This document shows, piece by piece, positions 8,179 to 16,350 of a DNA stretch of 34,259 nucleotides. This DNA comes from Rhodoferax sp. GTDB taxonomy: Bacteria > Pseudomonadota > Gammaproteobacteria > Burkholderiales > Burkholderiaceae_C. How positions within the stretch are numbered: the stretch's first letter is position 1; each line of letters opens with the position of its first letter. A program made the position numbers and the translations under genes. The stretch spans positions 1 to 34,259 of the forward strand of contig JARLJI010000199.1 of assembly GCA_031291295.1 (NCBI GenBank). The letters run 5' to 3'. Under the pieces are notes generated by a model. The model did no database searches and had not been told where the DNA came from. It saw only the letters and a list, made by a program, of their open reading frames with translations.

Positions 8179-9321
8179 ATGGCCATCGACCTGCGAACCC
8201 TAGGCTCCAAGCTTGCCAAATACCGAGGACAGCTTAAAGAGTCCATCATTGACGTTGCGTCTTCGAGCGGCATTGACGCCACCCGCCTGACCTCCATCGA
8301 AGCCGGACAGGCTGAGCCGACAGGTGATGAGGTGCTGATCCTGGCGGACCACTACCGCTGCGACTTCAAATTCTTCATCTCCAACGAGAAGGTCGCCCCG
8401 TTCGAGCAAACCGAGACGCTCTACCGCGCCCACGGCGGGGAGTTCACAAAGGAAGATCGCCGCGCCGTCCAAGACTTCCTCTATTTGTGCGAGACGGAAG
8501 ACTTGCTGATGCGGGAGCTCGGGCGGCCGCCCAAAGACTTTGCCTTCGCGCCAACGGGCGACTACTTCAAGGGCCACGGCGAAGCGGCCGCCGCTCGGCT
8601 TCGTGCCGCCCTTGGGCACGAAGACCGCGCCGTGCCCCGCGATGTCTATGCGGAATTCCGCAGCATCGGCGTGCATGTGTTCCGCCGCAAGCTGGGGAAC
8701 TCGAACATATCCGGCCTCTTCATCATGCATCCAGTCGCCGGCAAGTGCGCCCTGGTCAACCACAGCGAAGACATCTATCGCCAGCGATTCAGCGCGGCGC
8801 ACGAAATGGCCCACGCCATCTTCGACGCGGCGCAAGGCGCGAGCGTCAGTTTCGAAGGCCCGAGCGGAGCGGACCGATTGGAACTGCGCGCCAACCGCTT
8901 CGCCTCGTGCTTCCTGATGCCTCCAGCCTTCTTGGCGAAGCTTCCGGCTCCATCCCAGTGGGATGACGCCGACGCGCTGCGGTGGGCCAATGACCTGCGC
9001 GTGAGCTGCATCGCCCTTGCCATCGCGCTCAAAGAGGCCAAGCTCATCGACAAGGCCGCCTACGACCGCATCAGCCGCCTGCGCGTGCCGCGCGAGGCAA
9101 AGATCGACCCTGAGTTGCCCGAGAGCCTCAACGCCACTCAGCGCCAGCGCAAGGCCCATCTATTGGAGATGGGCCTCTCCGACTTCTACGTCAGCCTGTG
9201 CTTTGAGAGCTTCAGCGCCGGCGTGATCAGCATTGGCCGATTGGCCGAGGCGCTACTATGCAGCCACGGCGAGCTCGCCGAACTTGCGAACCTCTACGGC
9301 CGGACGCTTCATGGCCATTGA
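8179..9321 (+). CDS. XRE-family regulator fused to an ImmA/IrrE metallopeptidase
   Basis: A 380-residue two-domain protein. Residues about 8-65 form a helix-turn-helix of the XRE/Cro type (TRLTSIEAGQAEPTGDEV). Residues about 150-250 form a zinc peptidase of the ImmA/IrrE family, with HEMAH at 208-212 and the third ligand E235 in LELRANRFA, followed by FLMP. In this family the protease usually cleaves a partner repressor or regulates a toxin. Here the next gene, a PIN-domain protein, starts 11 bases before this stop, a spacing typical of toxin-antitoxin pairs. I infer that this protein controls the neighbouring PIN gene. The gene is complete. Its start is an ATG at 8179; the AUG is not preceded by a strong ribosome site. 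Confidence 0.9.
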   Translation: MAIDLRTLGSKLAKYRGQLKESIIDVASSSGIDATRLTSIEAGQAEPTGDEVLILADHYRCDFKFFISNEKVAPFEQTETLYRAHGGEFTKEDRRAVQDFLYLCETEDLLMRELGRPPKDFAFAPTGDYFKGHGEAAAARLRAALGHEDRAVPRDVYAEFRSIGVHVFRRKLGNSNISGLFIMHPVAGKCALVNHSEDIYRQRFSAAHEMAHAIFDAAQGASVSFEGPSGADRLELRANRFASCFLMPPAFLAKLPAPSQWDDADALRWANDLRVSCIALAIALKEAKLIDKAAYDRISRLRVPREAKIDPELPESLNATQRQRKAHLLEMGLSDFYVSLCFESFSAGVISIGRLAEALLCSHGELAELANLYGRTLHGH

Positions 9322-9961
9322 CCCGTCAAAGTTCCACCTGATCAACGTCGCCGACACTTGCTCAGTTTGGAATGTACTGTCTTCGGCCCGGCTGCACGCC
9401 GCCGCAAAAGAGGCACGCTGTGAGTTCTGCATCACCAGCTTCGTGCGCTACGAGTGCCTGATCAAGCCGCGAAAGTCGCCTACCCCCGCGGAGCACGAAC
9501 TCATGCGGCGCCTGACTCAAGAGCAAGGTCGTGGCGGTTTCGCCGCCCACTCTTGCGACATTGGCGACTTGCAGGTTATCAAGATTCTCGAAAGCCGCAA
9601 GCGCCTGGGCAAGGGCGAGCTATCGTCCATCGCCTTCGCCATGAAGATCGGGCAAGCCGTCATCACCGACGATAAGAAGGCGCGCAAGCTGTCCGAAGAC
9701 TCGGGCCATGCCCTTAGGCTTGACGCCGACTTCGAGGGCGATCGATCAAACGTGGTCTGCGAGACTTCCGCTGGCGATGTAGGCGGTATCCAGCGGCAGC
9801 GTTTCCACGTCCACAGCTCCGGTCCGTTCGGCCAGCCGGCTCCAGGGCCTGTCGAGACCCTCCAGCGTCGTCACAGAGTGGAGCGCTACAGATCGCACAA
9901 ACAGGTTCGCGGGAATAGCCGAGCTTCACTTGAATCTCGAGGCTCTGGTCGACGCCGATGA
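9311..9961 (+). pseudogene. PIN-domain nuclease, N-terminal 133 residues followed by foreign frame
   Basis: The ATG at 9311 overlaps the XRE/ImmA stop by 11 bases. Residues 1-133 form most of a PIN nuclease domain, with the acidic set D15 (VADTCS), E48 (RYECL), E103 (KGELSS) and D120-D121 (ITDDKKARKL). From 9710 the frame leaves PIN sequence. It runs on to 9961 as antisense of a methyltransferase remnant, which gives an artificial 216-residue product. The natural C-terminus is found inverted at 6983-7156. PIN toxins cleave RNA, often with a linked regulator upstream, as here. Catalytic residues survive, but the last strands and helix of the fold are gone, so activity is doubtful. Confidence 0.65.
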
Positions 9962-10112
9962 TCTGGCCTGCCGCGCCGATCCCCTGCCGCAGCAAGCCTA
10001 TGCCGAGGCCAGTGCCGCATCCCACGTCCAGCACGATGTCACCGCGCCGGAGTGCAAGTCGCGAGATCGCCAAGTTGGCGATTGTGAATTCATTGACAGC
10101 GCCCCGAATCAA
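9746..10112 (-). pseudogene. Class I SAM-dependent methyltransferase remnant, deleted and frameshifted
   Basis: On the minus strand the first 45 or so residues from a TTG at 10112 are a methyltransferase start. They include GDIVLDVGCGTGLGIGLLRQ (SAM-binding motif I) and GQIIGVDQS (motif II acidic residue). After about residue 50 the original frame becomes meaningless. The +1 frame instead encodes a coherent tail, IPANLFVRSVALHSV through AERTGAVDVETLPL and DTAYIASGS, ending at a TGA (9746-9748). The middle of the domain is missing, since about 200 residues is usual and about 120 remain. This indicates an internal deletion with loss of frame. The apparent overlap with the CoiA-like stop at 10109 is probably accidental. 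Confidence 0.7.
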
Positions 10113-11020
10113 GGCATTTTGAGAGGTGCTTTCTCCATGGAAATTTCCAACCCCTGGGCATGGTCACTCAAGTGCCGCCTGACTAGGCGCGCACTCCACC
10201 GCGGCACATTCCATGTCTTGTACTGGGGGTTATATCGGCCCCCATGGGTTTTGGCCACACTTCGGACCAGCGATACCAGGTCAGGATCGTAGGCAACAAC
10301 TCGGACGGCGATGTCCCCGCTCGGGAACTGCTTGACGGACACCCAGCGCCCCGAGAAATTGATGATTTCCTCGGGCAGATACTTCTTGACGGTGGGTGGC
10401 GGTGGCATATCGGGGGCCAGCGACGTGTCGGTGACTGGTGGCAGCTCGGTCGGCCAAACCCAGTTTTTCTCGGCCACGGACCGGATGACCGCCTTCTTGA
10501 CCTCGGCCGGATCGAAGTTGTCAGGCGTAAAGCGGCTCAGATCGATTTCCAGTGCCGGCAGGTTCAGGCGCTGAAATTCGGCAACCTTGATCAGGTCACA
10601 AAACGATGAGTACGCAATCTCGATGGCGACCTCGACCCCATCGGGGGTAACCACGAGCAGGTCGGGCCTGATACTGCCGATCGTCACCTCCTCCTGCACG
10701 GATGTGAGCGACTGCAGCAACTCTACTGGCTGTTGGTCATTGATGCCCAGGAAATGGGCGACCACAGGTGTCATCGGGGCGACCAGGCCCCGCGCTTCAA
10801 CGATCAGCTGTTTGGCATACCGGTGCAGCAACGACTCGTGGCTGGAGTCACACGGCTCCCGGTTGGAGGCGTGCGCGAAATGATGCTCTCGGACGCTGCC
10901 TTGGCGTGCAACCAGCGGCTCTTCACACACGACGCAGCGGCATTGACAGGCCAGTCCGCGGTCGACCTCGCCGACATGAACAAGATGATTAAACTCGTTG
11001 AGACCAAAAAGAGAAGACAT
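10109..11020 (-). CDS. CoiA-like nuclease family protein
   Basis: A 303-residue protein. The N-terminus has a small metal-binding cluster, C29-V-V-C32 with H46-H-F-A-H50, as in the CoiA-like competence family. Next comes a likely PD-ExK nuclease core: SIRPDLLVV (D120) and VAIEIAYS (E134), with no clear lysine at the usual spacing. The C-terminal third (about 215-300) is a separate basic module with RWVSVKQFPSGDIAVRV and a Tyr/Trp-rich GGRYNPQYKTWNVP motif, perhaps DNA binding. The start ATG follows GGAGTG by four bases. CoiA proteins affect DNA uptake and recombination; island-borne relatives are often of unknown role, so competence is not assumed. It faces away from the membrane-protein gene at 11124. 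Confidence 0.65.
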   Translation of the reverse strand: MSSLFGLNEFNHLVHVGEVDRGLACQCRCVVCEEPLVARQGSVREHHFAHASNREPCDSSHESLLHRYAKQLIVEARGLVAPMTPVVAHFLGINDQQPVELLQSLTSVQEEVTIGSIRPDLLVVTPDGVEVAIEIAYSSFCDLIKVAEFQRLNLPALEIDLSRFTPDNFDPAEVKKAVIRSVAEKNWVWPTELPPVTDTSLAPDMPPPPTVKKYLPEEIINFSGRWVSVKQFPSGDIAVRVVAYDPDLVSLVRSVAKTHGGRYNPQYKTWNVPRWSARLVRRHLSDHAQGLEISMEKAPLKMP

Positions 11021-11123
11021 GAAACACTCCTTGTAAAACTAGGTACGGGGTGGTTCTCAGTGTTCCGGGTTGCTAGAGCTGGAACCAGCCCGCAACCATC
11101 CGCATACCGGTACAAGGGGGGTT

Positions 11124-12119
11124 ATGAAAGCGCTAATTCAATGCTTGGTCGATTGGCTGAACGAAAATCGCACCGATATACACGCATGGCGCGTCCTGGA
11201 CGCCTTGGCCAGGGATTCGCTCAAACTGGCGGAGAGCATTGATCCGACGCAGCGTGAATTCGATGTGCTGGAGCTGGCGCAGGCCTGTCAGCCAGAACGC
11301 GATTGGGATTACGAGGCCGCCAAGCGCTGGTTCAATCGTGCAGCTGTGCCGAAGTTTCTGGAAGCCAGGCGGGCCGACCTGAATGCCCATTTCAGAAGCC
11401 GAGGGCATGATCAGGCGTTGACCATCGCGCAAAGGAAGTCCGCCGGACGCCATCGAGCGCCTTGGTATCTGAGCACTTACGCCCTTAATCCCCTGGGCGA
11501 AGACGGTCAGCCCGACGAAGTGACGGCCGCCAACCCACCCGAAACTGGTTCCGGTACGGTTGAACCCGATCTGATTTACGAGTTCACCCCGCCTGGTGAG
11601 ATCAAGCTCAGCCTGTTGGGGCGTCTCTTGCTGGGTCCGGGATCGTTTGTGGCCCTATCCGCGCGAGGACTGGTTTGGGCCATTTTGATGATGGGCTCGG
11701 TCCTGTTTCCGATGTTTTGCGTTTACCTGCTCTGGAGCATGAGGCTGATCAACCGTCCTTTGCTTACCGGCGATCTGATCTTAATGTTGATGTTGATCTG
11801 TACCAGTTGGGTATTTTGGCGAATATTCGTTCGCCCCTGGATTTGGTTGTTGGATGACCGGATCGTTCCGGCGGCGGTTGTGCTGTTCAGCCTCAAGGAA
11901 GACCCGGCCCAACTCGACATGGCGAAAGATGGCAAGCACCGGTACCTCCGGCTGGTGCGCTACGGCGGTGTTTGTCCCGTCTGCGCCGGCACGATCGAGC
12001 TGCGGTACGGCATGGGCGTGAATTCGAGGCGTCTTTTTGGGTGCTGTGGCGAGGCGCCGCAGGATCATGTGTTCACTTTTGATCGTGTCACGCGTGCTGG
12101 GCAGCGGTATCACGGTTGA
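11124..12119 (+). CDS. Uncharacterised membrane protein with a C-terminal Cys cluster
   Basis: From the ATG at 11124, which follows AAGGGGGG, the product has 331 residues. I do not recognise the family. An N-terminal soluble region (about 1-160) is rich in charged helices. Two hydrophobic segments follow at about 182-206 and 214-236, joined by a short loop. A soluble tail has C284-PV-C287, C307-C308 and H315, which could bind zinc. An earlier in-frame ATG at 11070 is less likely because its first residues lack the style of the rest. It is the only other rightward gene in this part of the island, divergent from the CoiA-like gene with about 100 bases between starts. No function is proposed. 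Confidence 0.7.
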   Translation: MKALIQCLVDWLNENRTDIHAWRVLDALARDSLKLAESIDPTQREFDVLELAQACQPERDWDYEAAKRWFNRAAVPKFLEARRADLNAHFRSRGHDQALTIAQRKSAGRHRAPWYLSTYALNPLGEDGQPDEVTAANPPETGSGTVEPDLIYEFTPPGEIKLSLLGRLLLGPGSFVALSARGLVWAILMMGSVLFPMFCVYLLWSMRLINRPLLTGDLILMLMLICTSWVFWRIFVRPWIWLLDDRIVPAAVVLFSLKEDPAQLDMAKDGKHRYLRLVRYGGVCPVCAGTIELRYGMGVNSRRLFGCCGEAPQDHVFTFDRVTRAGQRYHG

Positions 12120-12353
12120 TTGGGCGCCCACCAACAACAACAGGTTACACCCGCATATTGTGGCCTACGCTGTGGATAACAGTCTGAACAACTCGACAGT
12201 GCGGCGCGAGGACTGGGTTTGCCGGTGGTGCTGAATAAATGGGCAGTTGAGCGGCGCTTCGGGTTCCAAAGTCAGACGGTCAACTCTTGTTCTATGTTCA
12301 TCGGCATGTAATAGTCTGACGAGCACCGTCGTTGACGACCTGTCCTTGGTGAG

Positions 12354-12866
12354 TCAGATGTCCATGACGTGACGCAGCATGGCAAACGGGACACGCCAGC
12401 CGGTGCCGCCTTCGCAATCGACAGAGGCCGTGCGCTGATTGATGCGGGTGATGGTTCCCACTTGGGGCTGCAGATATTTGTCGGTGAACGAGACCTTGTC
12501 GCCACGGCGGAAGTCCTCTGGTCCGGGCTTGTGCACCGGCGTTGGAGGGACAGTGGGTGTTGTTGGGCCATCGACCCCCTCGCTGGCGTCCCCCGGGTCG
12601 ATGGCGGCGTACGACATCTTCCACTGCGAGCGGGTGCCGTCCTCGTGCACCGTCACCTGGTCCCCCTTCATCGCCACGACCTTGCCCGAGCGCATGTGAC
12701 CCGCGCGCCCATCCATGAATCGCACCGATTTGCCAAGGTTGAGCCGATTGAGTACTGCGACGATGCGCTTTGGGTCGGCCAGCAACCGGTCAATGATGGT
12801 GGAGAGTTCGAACAGTTCGAGGCTGCTGGCGTTTGACAGTGCCTCTATCAGCTTGGCGTCATTCAT
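12354..12866 (-). CDS. Uncharacterised small acidic-basic protein of the island
   Basis: A 170-residue soluble protein starting MNDAKLIEALSNASSLELFE. The N-terminal helical part is followed by two beta-rich segments, RSGKVVAMKGDQVTVHEDG (about 58-78) and RGDKVSFTDKYLQPQVG (about 120-136). These look like paired KOW or SH3-like barrels, joined by a proline-threonine linker near residues 98-115. An ATG at 12875 could add three residues; neither start has a convincing ribosome site. It is isolated, and the stretch 12120-12353 holds no other gene that I can support. The KOW reading is suggestive only. Confidence 0.6.
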   Translation of the reverse strand: MNDAKLIEALSNASSLELFELSTIIDRLLADPKRIVAVLNRLNLGKSVRFMDGRAGHMRSGKVVAMKGDQVTVHEDGTRSQWKMSYAAIDPGDASEGVDGPTTPTVPPTPVHKPGPEDFRRGDKVSFTDKYLQPQVGTITRINQRTASVDCEGGTGWRVPFAMLRHVMDI

Positions 12867-12875
12867 GACGACCAT

Positions 12876-12890
12876 TGTGCCAATGGCACA
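12876..12890. promoter_or_regulatory. Perfect 15-bp palindrome at the start of the 12354-12866 gene
   Basis: TGTGCCA-A-TGGCACA is a perfect inverted repeat with a single central base. It lies 0-10 bases upstream of the two candidate start codons. It is a possible operator or translation-blocking hairpin. No regulator is assigned. Confidence 0.35.
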
Positions 12891-12896
12891 GCATCG

Positions 12897-13012
12897 TCAG
12901 GCCGCCCGGCGCACTGGCTCCGGGGACTGTTGCATTGGCTCGGCCACCACCCACGGCAGCAACTCATCGATGGGGTGAATTCGGGTGCGGCGAAGACGCT
13001 CCGGCTCGGTCG
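12897..13012 (-). pseudogene. IS66-family transposase C-terminal remnant
   Basis: On the minus strand a frame without a start encodes PERLRRTRIHPIDELLPWVV followed by about 15 residues, then TGA at 12897-12899. IS66 TnpC proteins end with a conserved HPI-x-RIDELLPW segment, and this matches closely. It begins where the PcfJ-like gene stops, so the remnant is at most about 38 codons long. No IS66 terminal repeat was recognised after the stop. It marks an old IS66 insertion and deletion within the island. Confidence 0.6.
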
Positions 13013-13018
13013 CGTGCG

Positions 13019-14980
13019 CTAGCGCAGCCCTTGCCTATGGATGCGCGCAGCGGCGACCCGAATGAGCTCAGTGCGATGGGCAGTGAGGTGGCGCGCCAGT
13101 GCCGCCTGAATCCCCCTGCGGGCGGCCGCCAACACCGTGCTGCGCCGTGTGGCCCCAAACTGCTGGTTGAGCCAGCTTAGAATTTGCCCCGCTTTGGCCA
13201 CGGACGCCTTGGATGCCGCTGCGTTGTTAACGCCCAAGTGCTGCGCAATGGTAAAAACTATCCCGCTCGTCCCAGCGGGGTTGGCGGTGGCCGCTTCGGC
13301 CATCTCAAACTCAATCAAGGTCTCTTCACCTGTCGCGGTGGCGCTCAATCGGAGGTACAGCGCCACCAGCGTCAAGGCGCGATGAAAGTAGGCCGGGTCG
13401 TCAACACAGTTGCCCAGCGCGCTGGCCGCGCGCACAAAGTCGTCGGCACAGGTGAGCGCGCTGACACGCCACCCCGCTCCATTCCACGCGTCGAGCTCCG
13501 ACGGCGTGACGGACTGCACCGTTTGCCCATGACCCACGCTAAGGCCATGGGTGTGTGCCATGCCAGCCACCAATGCGGGGGCGACTGCCTGCATGGCCGT
13601 GCACAGCTGCAGCGACGCCGGTAGGGTGCGGCGCCAGTACCGCAGGTACACCGCGCGTCTGGCTACCGACAGGCGACACAGCTGCAAGTGGATGCTGCAC
13701 ATGGCATCGAACGGCAACGCGAGCAGCCATTCCTCAAAGAGTTCATCGGATGTGGGCCCACAAGATCTCCAATCCACCTCGTCACCCGCATCCGGCTCGC
13801 CGGCCTCATCCCAGCCCTGCAGGAGCGGAACAAGATCGATTTCATCCTCGAGATCCTCCTCATCCGTCGAGAGCCAATCGAGCGCGTCCTCGGGTTGCGG
13901 CGGAGTGGACCCATTCGGATGGAGCCGCTGGTGTTGCAGGGCGAACCGCACCCACGTTCGATGCACGGCCTGGCGGTGAACCCGCGTGGTCACCGGGCCC
14001 AGGGCCCGGCACAACTCCGCGGAAAACAGGAACGACAGCGAATCGAGCATGCGCTGGTCGTACGCTGCGGCCAGCGCCAGCACGCCATTGAACGTCCTGG
14101 GGCGAGCCTGCGGCGGTAGTGGCGCGACGTGCCGTATCAAGATCTTAAAGCGCTCGGCACTGACTTCTCGTGCCCCGACGACCCGGTTCAGGTAGCGAAT
14201 CTCGCCATGGCTCAAGCCAAAGCCCTGCCTGATCACGATGCGCAGCGGCTCGCGCCGGTCTACGGCCTCCAGCAGCCGATCGGTGCACGCTCCGCGATGA
14301 CACACGGCGTGTGCCACAAAAGCCGGCTCCAAACGCAGCGCCGCACAGCGGGTGCTTCTCAAAATCTTGGTGGCGCACAGCCAGTTGTAAACCGCGATGG
14401 AACGCGAACCGACCGAGCGCAGCAAGTGGACGGCGTTGGAATCAGCGTAGGCGCCGTGTGCCGCCAAGATCTGGGCCATGGCGAGGTGGATGCCGCGAGC
14501 CTGCCAGCGTGTGAGAAGGGATTTAAGGCGGGGAGCTCCATGCGCGGCTTGCAAGGCCCGAGCCCACTGCCGCGCCAGATGTTGGCGCAGCAGCCGTTGG
14601 TCGGCGTTGCCAAGCGGCCTGGCCTGCTCCATCAGCGACGCTTCCAGCAGATTCCAGTCGGGCAGCTCATTTGTGCCCACGGGACCTGCGCCTGAGAGGA
14701 TCAAGAACTGGCCGGCCCATTGAATGCCGACCACGACTTGGGCGTCGTCACGGACAGGAAACACTGAGATCGCCTTGAACGCGCCGTGCCGAAACACCTG
14801 CAGCCAAGCCAAGGGGCGCTGAAGACAACCCGACCGCTGCGCGCCGGCACGATGGAGTGAACGAGCGGGAACGAAGTGACTCAAGATGCCGGCAAGGGTC
14901 CAAATAGTGGGTGCGCCGGCGGCACCGATGGCCATGGCGTTGCCGAGCCCGCCAACGGGGGCGATAGGTGGATTCTTCAT
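13019..14980 (-). CDS. PcfJ-like domain protein beside the integrase
   Basis: A 653-residue cytosolic protein from the ATG at 14980 (17 bases after the integrase stop). Recognition is limited. Near residues 505-575 a GWRVSALTC strand, then ALGNCVDD (about 521-528), ALYLRL and a EETLIEFEM strand resemble the C-terminal core of PcfJ-like proteins. A Q-x-x-G-x-N-N motif follows. PcfJ proteins are found on conjugative and integrative elements with unknown function. The middle (about 340-400) has an acidic stretch, STDEEDLEDEIDL. It shares an operon with the tyrosine recombinase and the 119-residue protein, so it is probably a mobile-element function. The call is tentative; no catalytic motif stands out. 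Confidence 0.5.
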   Translation of the reverse strand: MKNPPIAPVGGLGNAMAIGAAGAPTIWTLAGILSHFVPARSLHRAGAQRSGCLQRPLAWLQVFRHGAFKAISVFPVRDDAQVVVGIQWAGQFLILSGAGPVGTNELPDWNLLEASLMEQARPLGNADQRLLRQHLARQWARALQAAHGAPRLKSLLTRWQARGIHLAMAQILAAHGAYADSNAVHLLRSVGSRSIAVYNWLCATKILRSTRCAALRLEPAFVAHAVCHRGACTDRLLEAVDRREPLRIVIRQGFGLSHGEIRYLNRVVGAREVSAERFKILIRHVAPLPPQARPRTFNGVLALAAAYDQRMLDSLSFLFSAELCRALGPVTTRVHRQAVHRTWVRFALQHQRLHPNGSTPPQPEDALDWLSTDEEDLEDEIDLVPLLQGWDEAGEPDAGDEVDWRSCGPTSDELFEEWLLALPFDAMCSIHLQLCRLSVARRAVYLRYWRRTLPASLQLCTAMQAVAPALVAGMAHTHGLSVGHGQTVQSVTPSELDAWNGAGWRVSALTCADDFVRAASALGNCVDDPAYFHRALTLVALYLRLSATATGEETLIEFEMAEAATANPAGTSGIVFTIAQHLGVNNAAASKASVAKAGQILSWLNQQFGATRRSTVLAAARRGIQAALARHLTAHRTELIRVAAARIHRQGLR

Positions 14981-14997
14981 ATCGGTGACTGGAAGGA

Positions 14998-15990
14998 CTA
15001 CAGAACCGACTTGAGCGCGTTCTGCTCGAACAGCCCCAGGCCCCGGATGTAGCGCCGCACCATGTGCTCGGACTTGTGACCGGTTTGCCGTTGGATGGCC
15101 CAGGTAGGCACACCCGCCCTGGCGGCACTGGTCACCAGACCCGCCCTCAAGCTGTGCGCCGAGAAACCCTGTGTGCACAGCCCCACGGCCTGCATGCGTT
15201 GGGTCAGGATCCAGCCGACCGCGGCGTCGCACAGTCCGCCGCCAGGATGGCCATAGCGGTCGATGCGCCGAAACAGCGGGCAGGTTTGAGCGCCACCCTG
15301 CGTCGGGCAGGTGTCAAGATGGCGAGTGGCCTTGATCCACTCCTTCAACGCACGCACCGGGCACAGGGGCAGGGCGCCAAACGGCACGGCAATATGGCGC
15401 CCGACCCCGTTCGGGTCCGTCTTGCCGGCGCGCAGGTGCAGCACCGCACCCCGCCGCGTGAACGTGACACTGCCGGTGCTCAGAGCGGCCAGTTCCGAGC
15501 GCCGGAACCCACCCGCAAAACCCACCAGGATCAGCGCGCGGTCGCGCAGGTTGCGTAGCGCCGAATACGTGGGCACCGGCCTGACCAGCTTGCGCAGCAT
15601 GGCCACCGTGATCGGTTTCGCCTGTTTCTGCGCCGTGCCATGCACGCGGCGAATCCCGCGCAGCGTGGCCCGCACGAGGGGCGCGCCCGTGGGCGACTCG
15701 AAACCGCCCACTACATGCGCGCGCGCAATGGCCGCCAGGTGCCGCAACAGCGTGCTGACCTTGAGCGAGCCCGCAAAATCAGCCACATAACGTGCCACCG
15801 TGGAGGCAGAGCAGGGGACGGTGCCACCCCAAGCCTTGAAATGCGCCAGGTCCGAGGCATAGCCGCGCTGCGTGCTGGCGGACAGACCGCAACCCACATA
15901 CGCATCGACCGCGGCCAGTCGGTTGGAGTGCGGGGCGCGCCGCAATGCGCCGTGTCGCATCCCGGTGGGGCGTTGACGGGCAGTACGCAT
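14998..15990 (-). CDS. Tyrosine recombinase (island integrase)
   Basis: A 330-residue phage/ICE-type integrase. An N-terminal SAM-like core-binding domain (about 25-115) contains ASTQRGYASDLAHFKAWG. The catalytic domain has the full set: R163 (GGFRRSEL), K190 (AGKTD), H279-SL-R282, H305 (TGHKSEH) and the nucleophile Y314 (RRYIRGLG). The ATG at 15990 follows the upstream TGA directly (15991-15993). It is co-transcribed with that 119-residue gene and the PcfJ-like gene. It lies about 1.2 kb from an intact tRNA-Ser, the likely attachment site. It is probably active, judged by intact catalytic residues. Confidence 0.95.
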   Translation of the reverse strand: MRTARQRPTGMRHGALRRAPHSNRLAAVDAYVGCGLSASTQRGYASDLAHFKAWGGTVPCSASTVARYVADFAGSLKVSTLLRHLAAIARAHVVGGFESPTGAPLVRATLRGIRRVHGTAQKQAKPITVAMLRKLVRPVPTYSALRNLRDRALILVGFAGGFRRSELAALSTGSVTFTRRGAVLHLRAGKTDPNGVGRHIAVPFGALPLCPVRALKEWIKATRHLDTCPTQGGAQTCPLFRRIDRYGHPGGGLCDAAVGWILTQRMQAVGLCTQGFSAHSLRAGLVTSAARAGVPTWAIQRQTGHKSEHMVRRYIRGLGLFEQNALKSVL

Positions 15991-16350
15991 TCAATACTCC
16001 TCGGGCAGCAAAAGCGTGGTGACGCTGCGATCGGCCTCGGTGATGAGCCAGATAGGGTGCTGCAATGGTGCAGTACAGGACTGGTCCATGTCGGGCGCGG
16101 CAGTGGTACCCAAGGGGAGCTGGTAGACCGACATCAGTCGAAAGCCAGCCCTGAGAGACAGCTCGTTCTCTTGCGCATCTTCGGCGCCAATATCGCCCCA
16201 GTCCCCGGTCACATGGCGCATCAGCAGCACCTCGGGGTTGGTGGCGGTGCGTCGCAAGAGCTCAAGCGCACCTGGGGTAGCGACGATGCGCCCGAGCAGG
16301 AACAACTGCTCGCGGCGCGGGGAGGGTGGTGTATCGAAGGACGTGGTCAT
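15991..16350 (-). CDS. Small conserved mobile-element protein upstream of the integrase
   Basis: A 119-residue soluble protein with LLGRIVATPGALELL, then LMRHVTGDWGDIGAED, an ENELSLRAGFRL helix and a C-terminal WLITEADRSVTTLLLP. I recall this arrangement in short proteins encoded on plasmids and ICEs, usually annotated as hypothetical or plasmid-related. Its role is unknown. The TGA directly abuts the integrase ATG, so the two are translationally coupled. The upstream 800 bases contain a leftward terminator at 16623-16640. That terminator would shield this operon from tRNA read-through unless a promoter lies between. Confidence 0.8.
   Translation of the reverse strand: MTTSFDTPPSPRREQLFLLGRIVATPGALELLRRTATNPEVLLMRHVTGDWGDIGAEDAQENELSLRAGFRLMSVYQLPLGTTAAPDMDQSCTAPLQHPIWLITEADRSVTTLLLPEEY

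Noticed and set aside
7176..8297. Minus-strand frame over abiJ
   Set aside because: Antisense to the Abi_C motif-bearing gene. Only a neighbouring minus-strand frame has a meaningful tail (6983-7156).
12171..12179. Perfect DnaA-box match (TGTGGATAA) near an AT-poor gap
   Set aside because: It is a single box with no cluster, no AT-rich unwinding region and no replication gene nearby, so it is probably chance.
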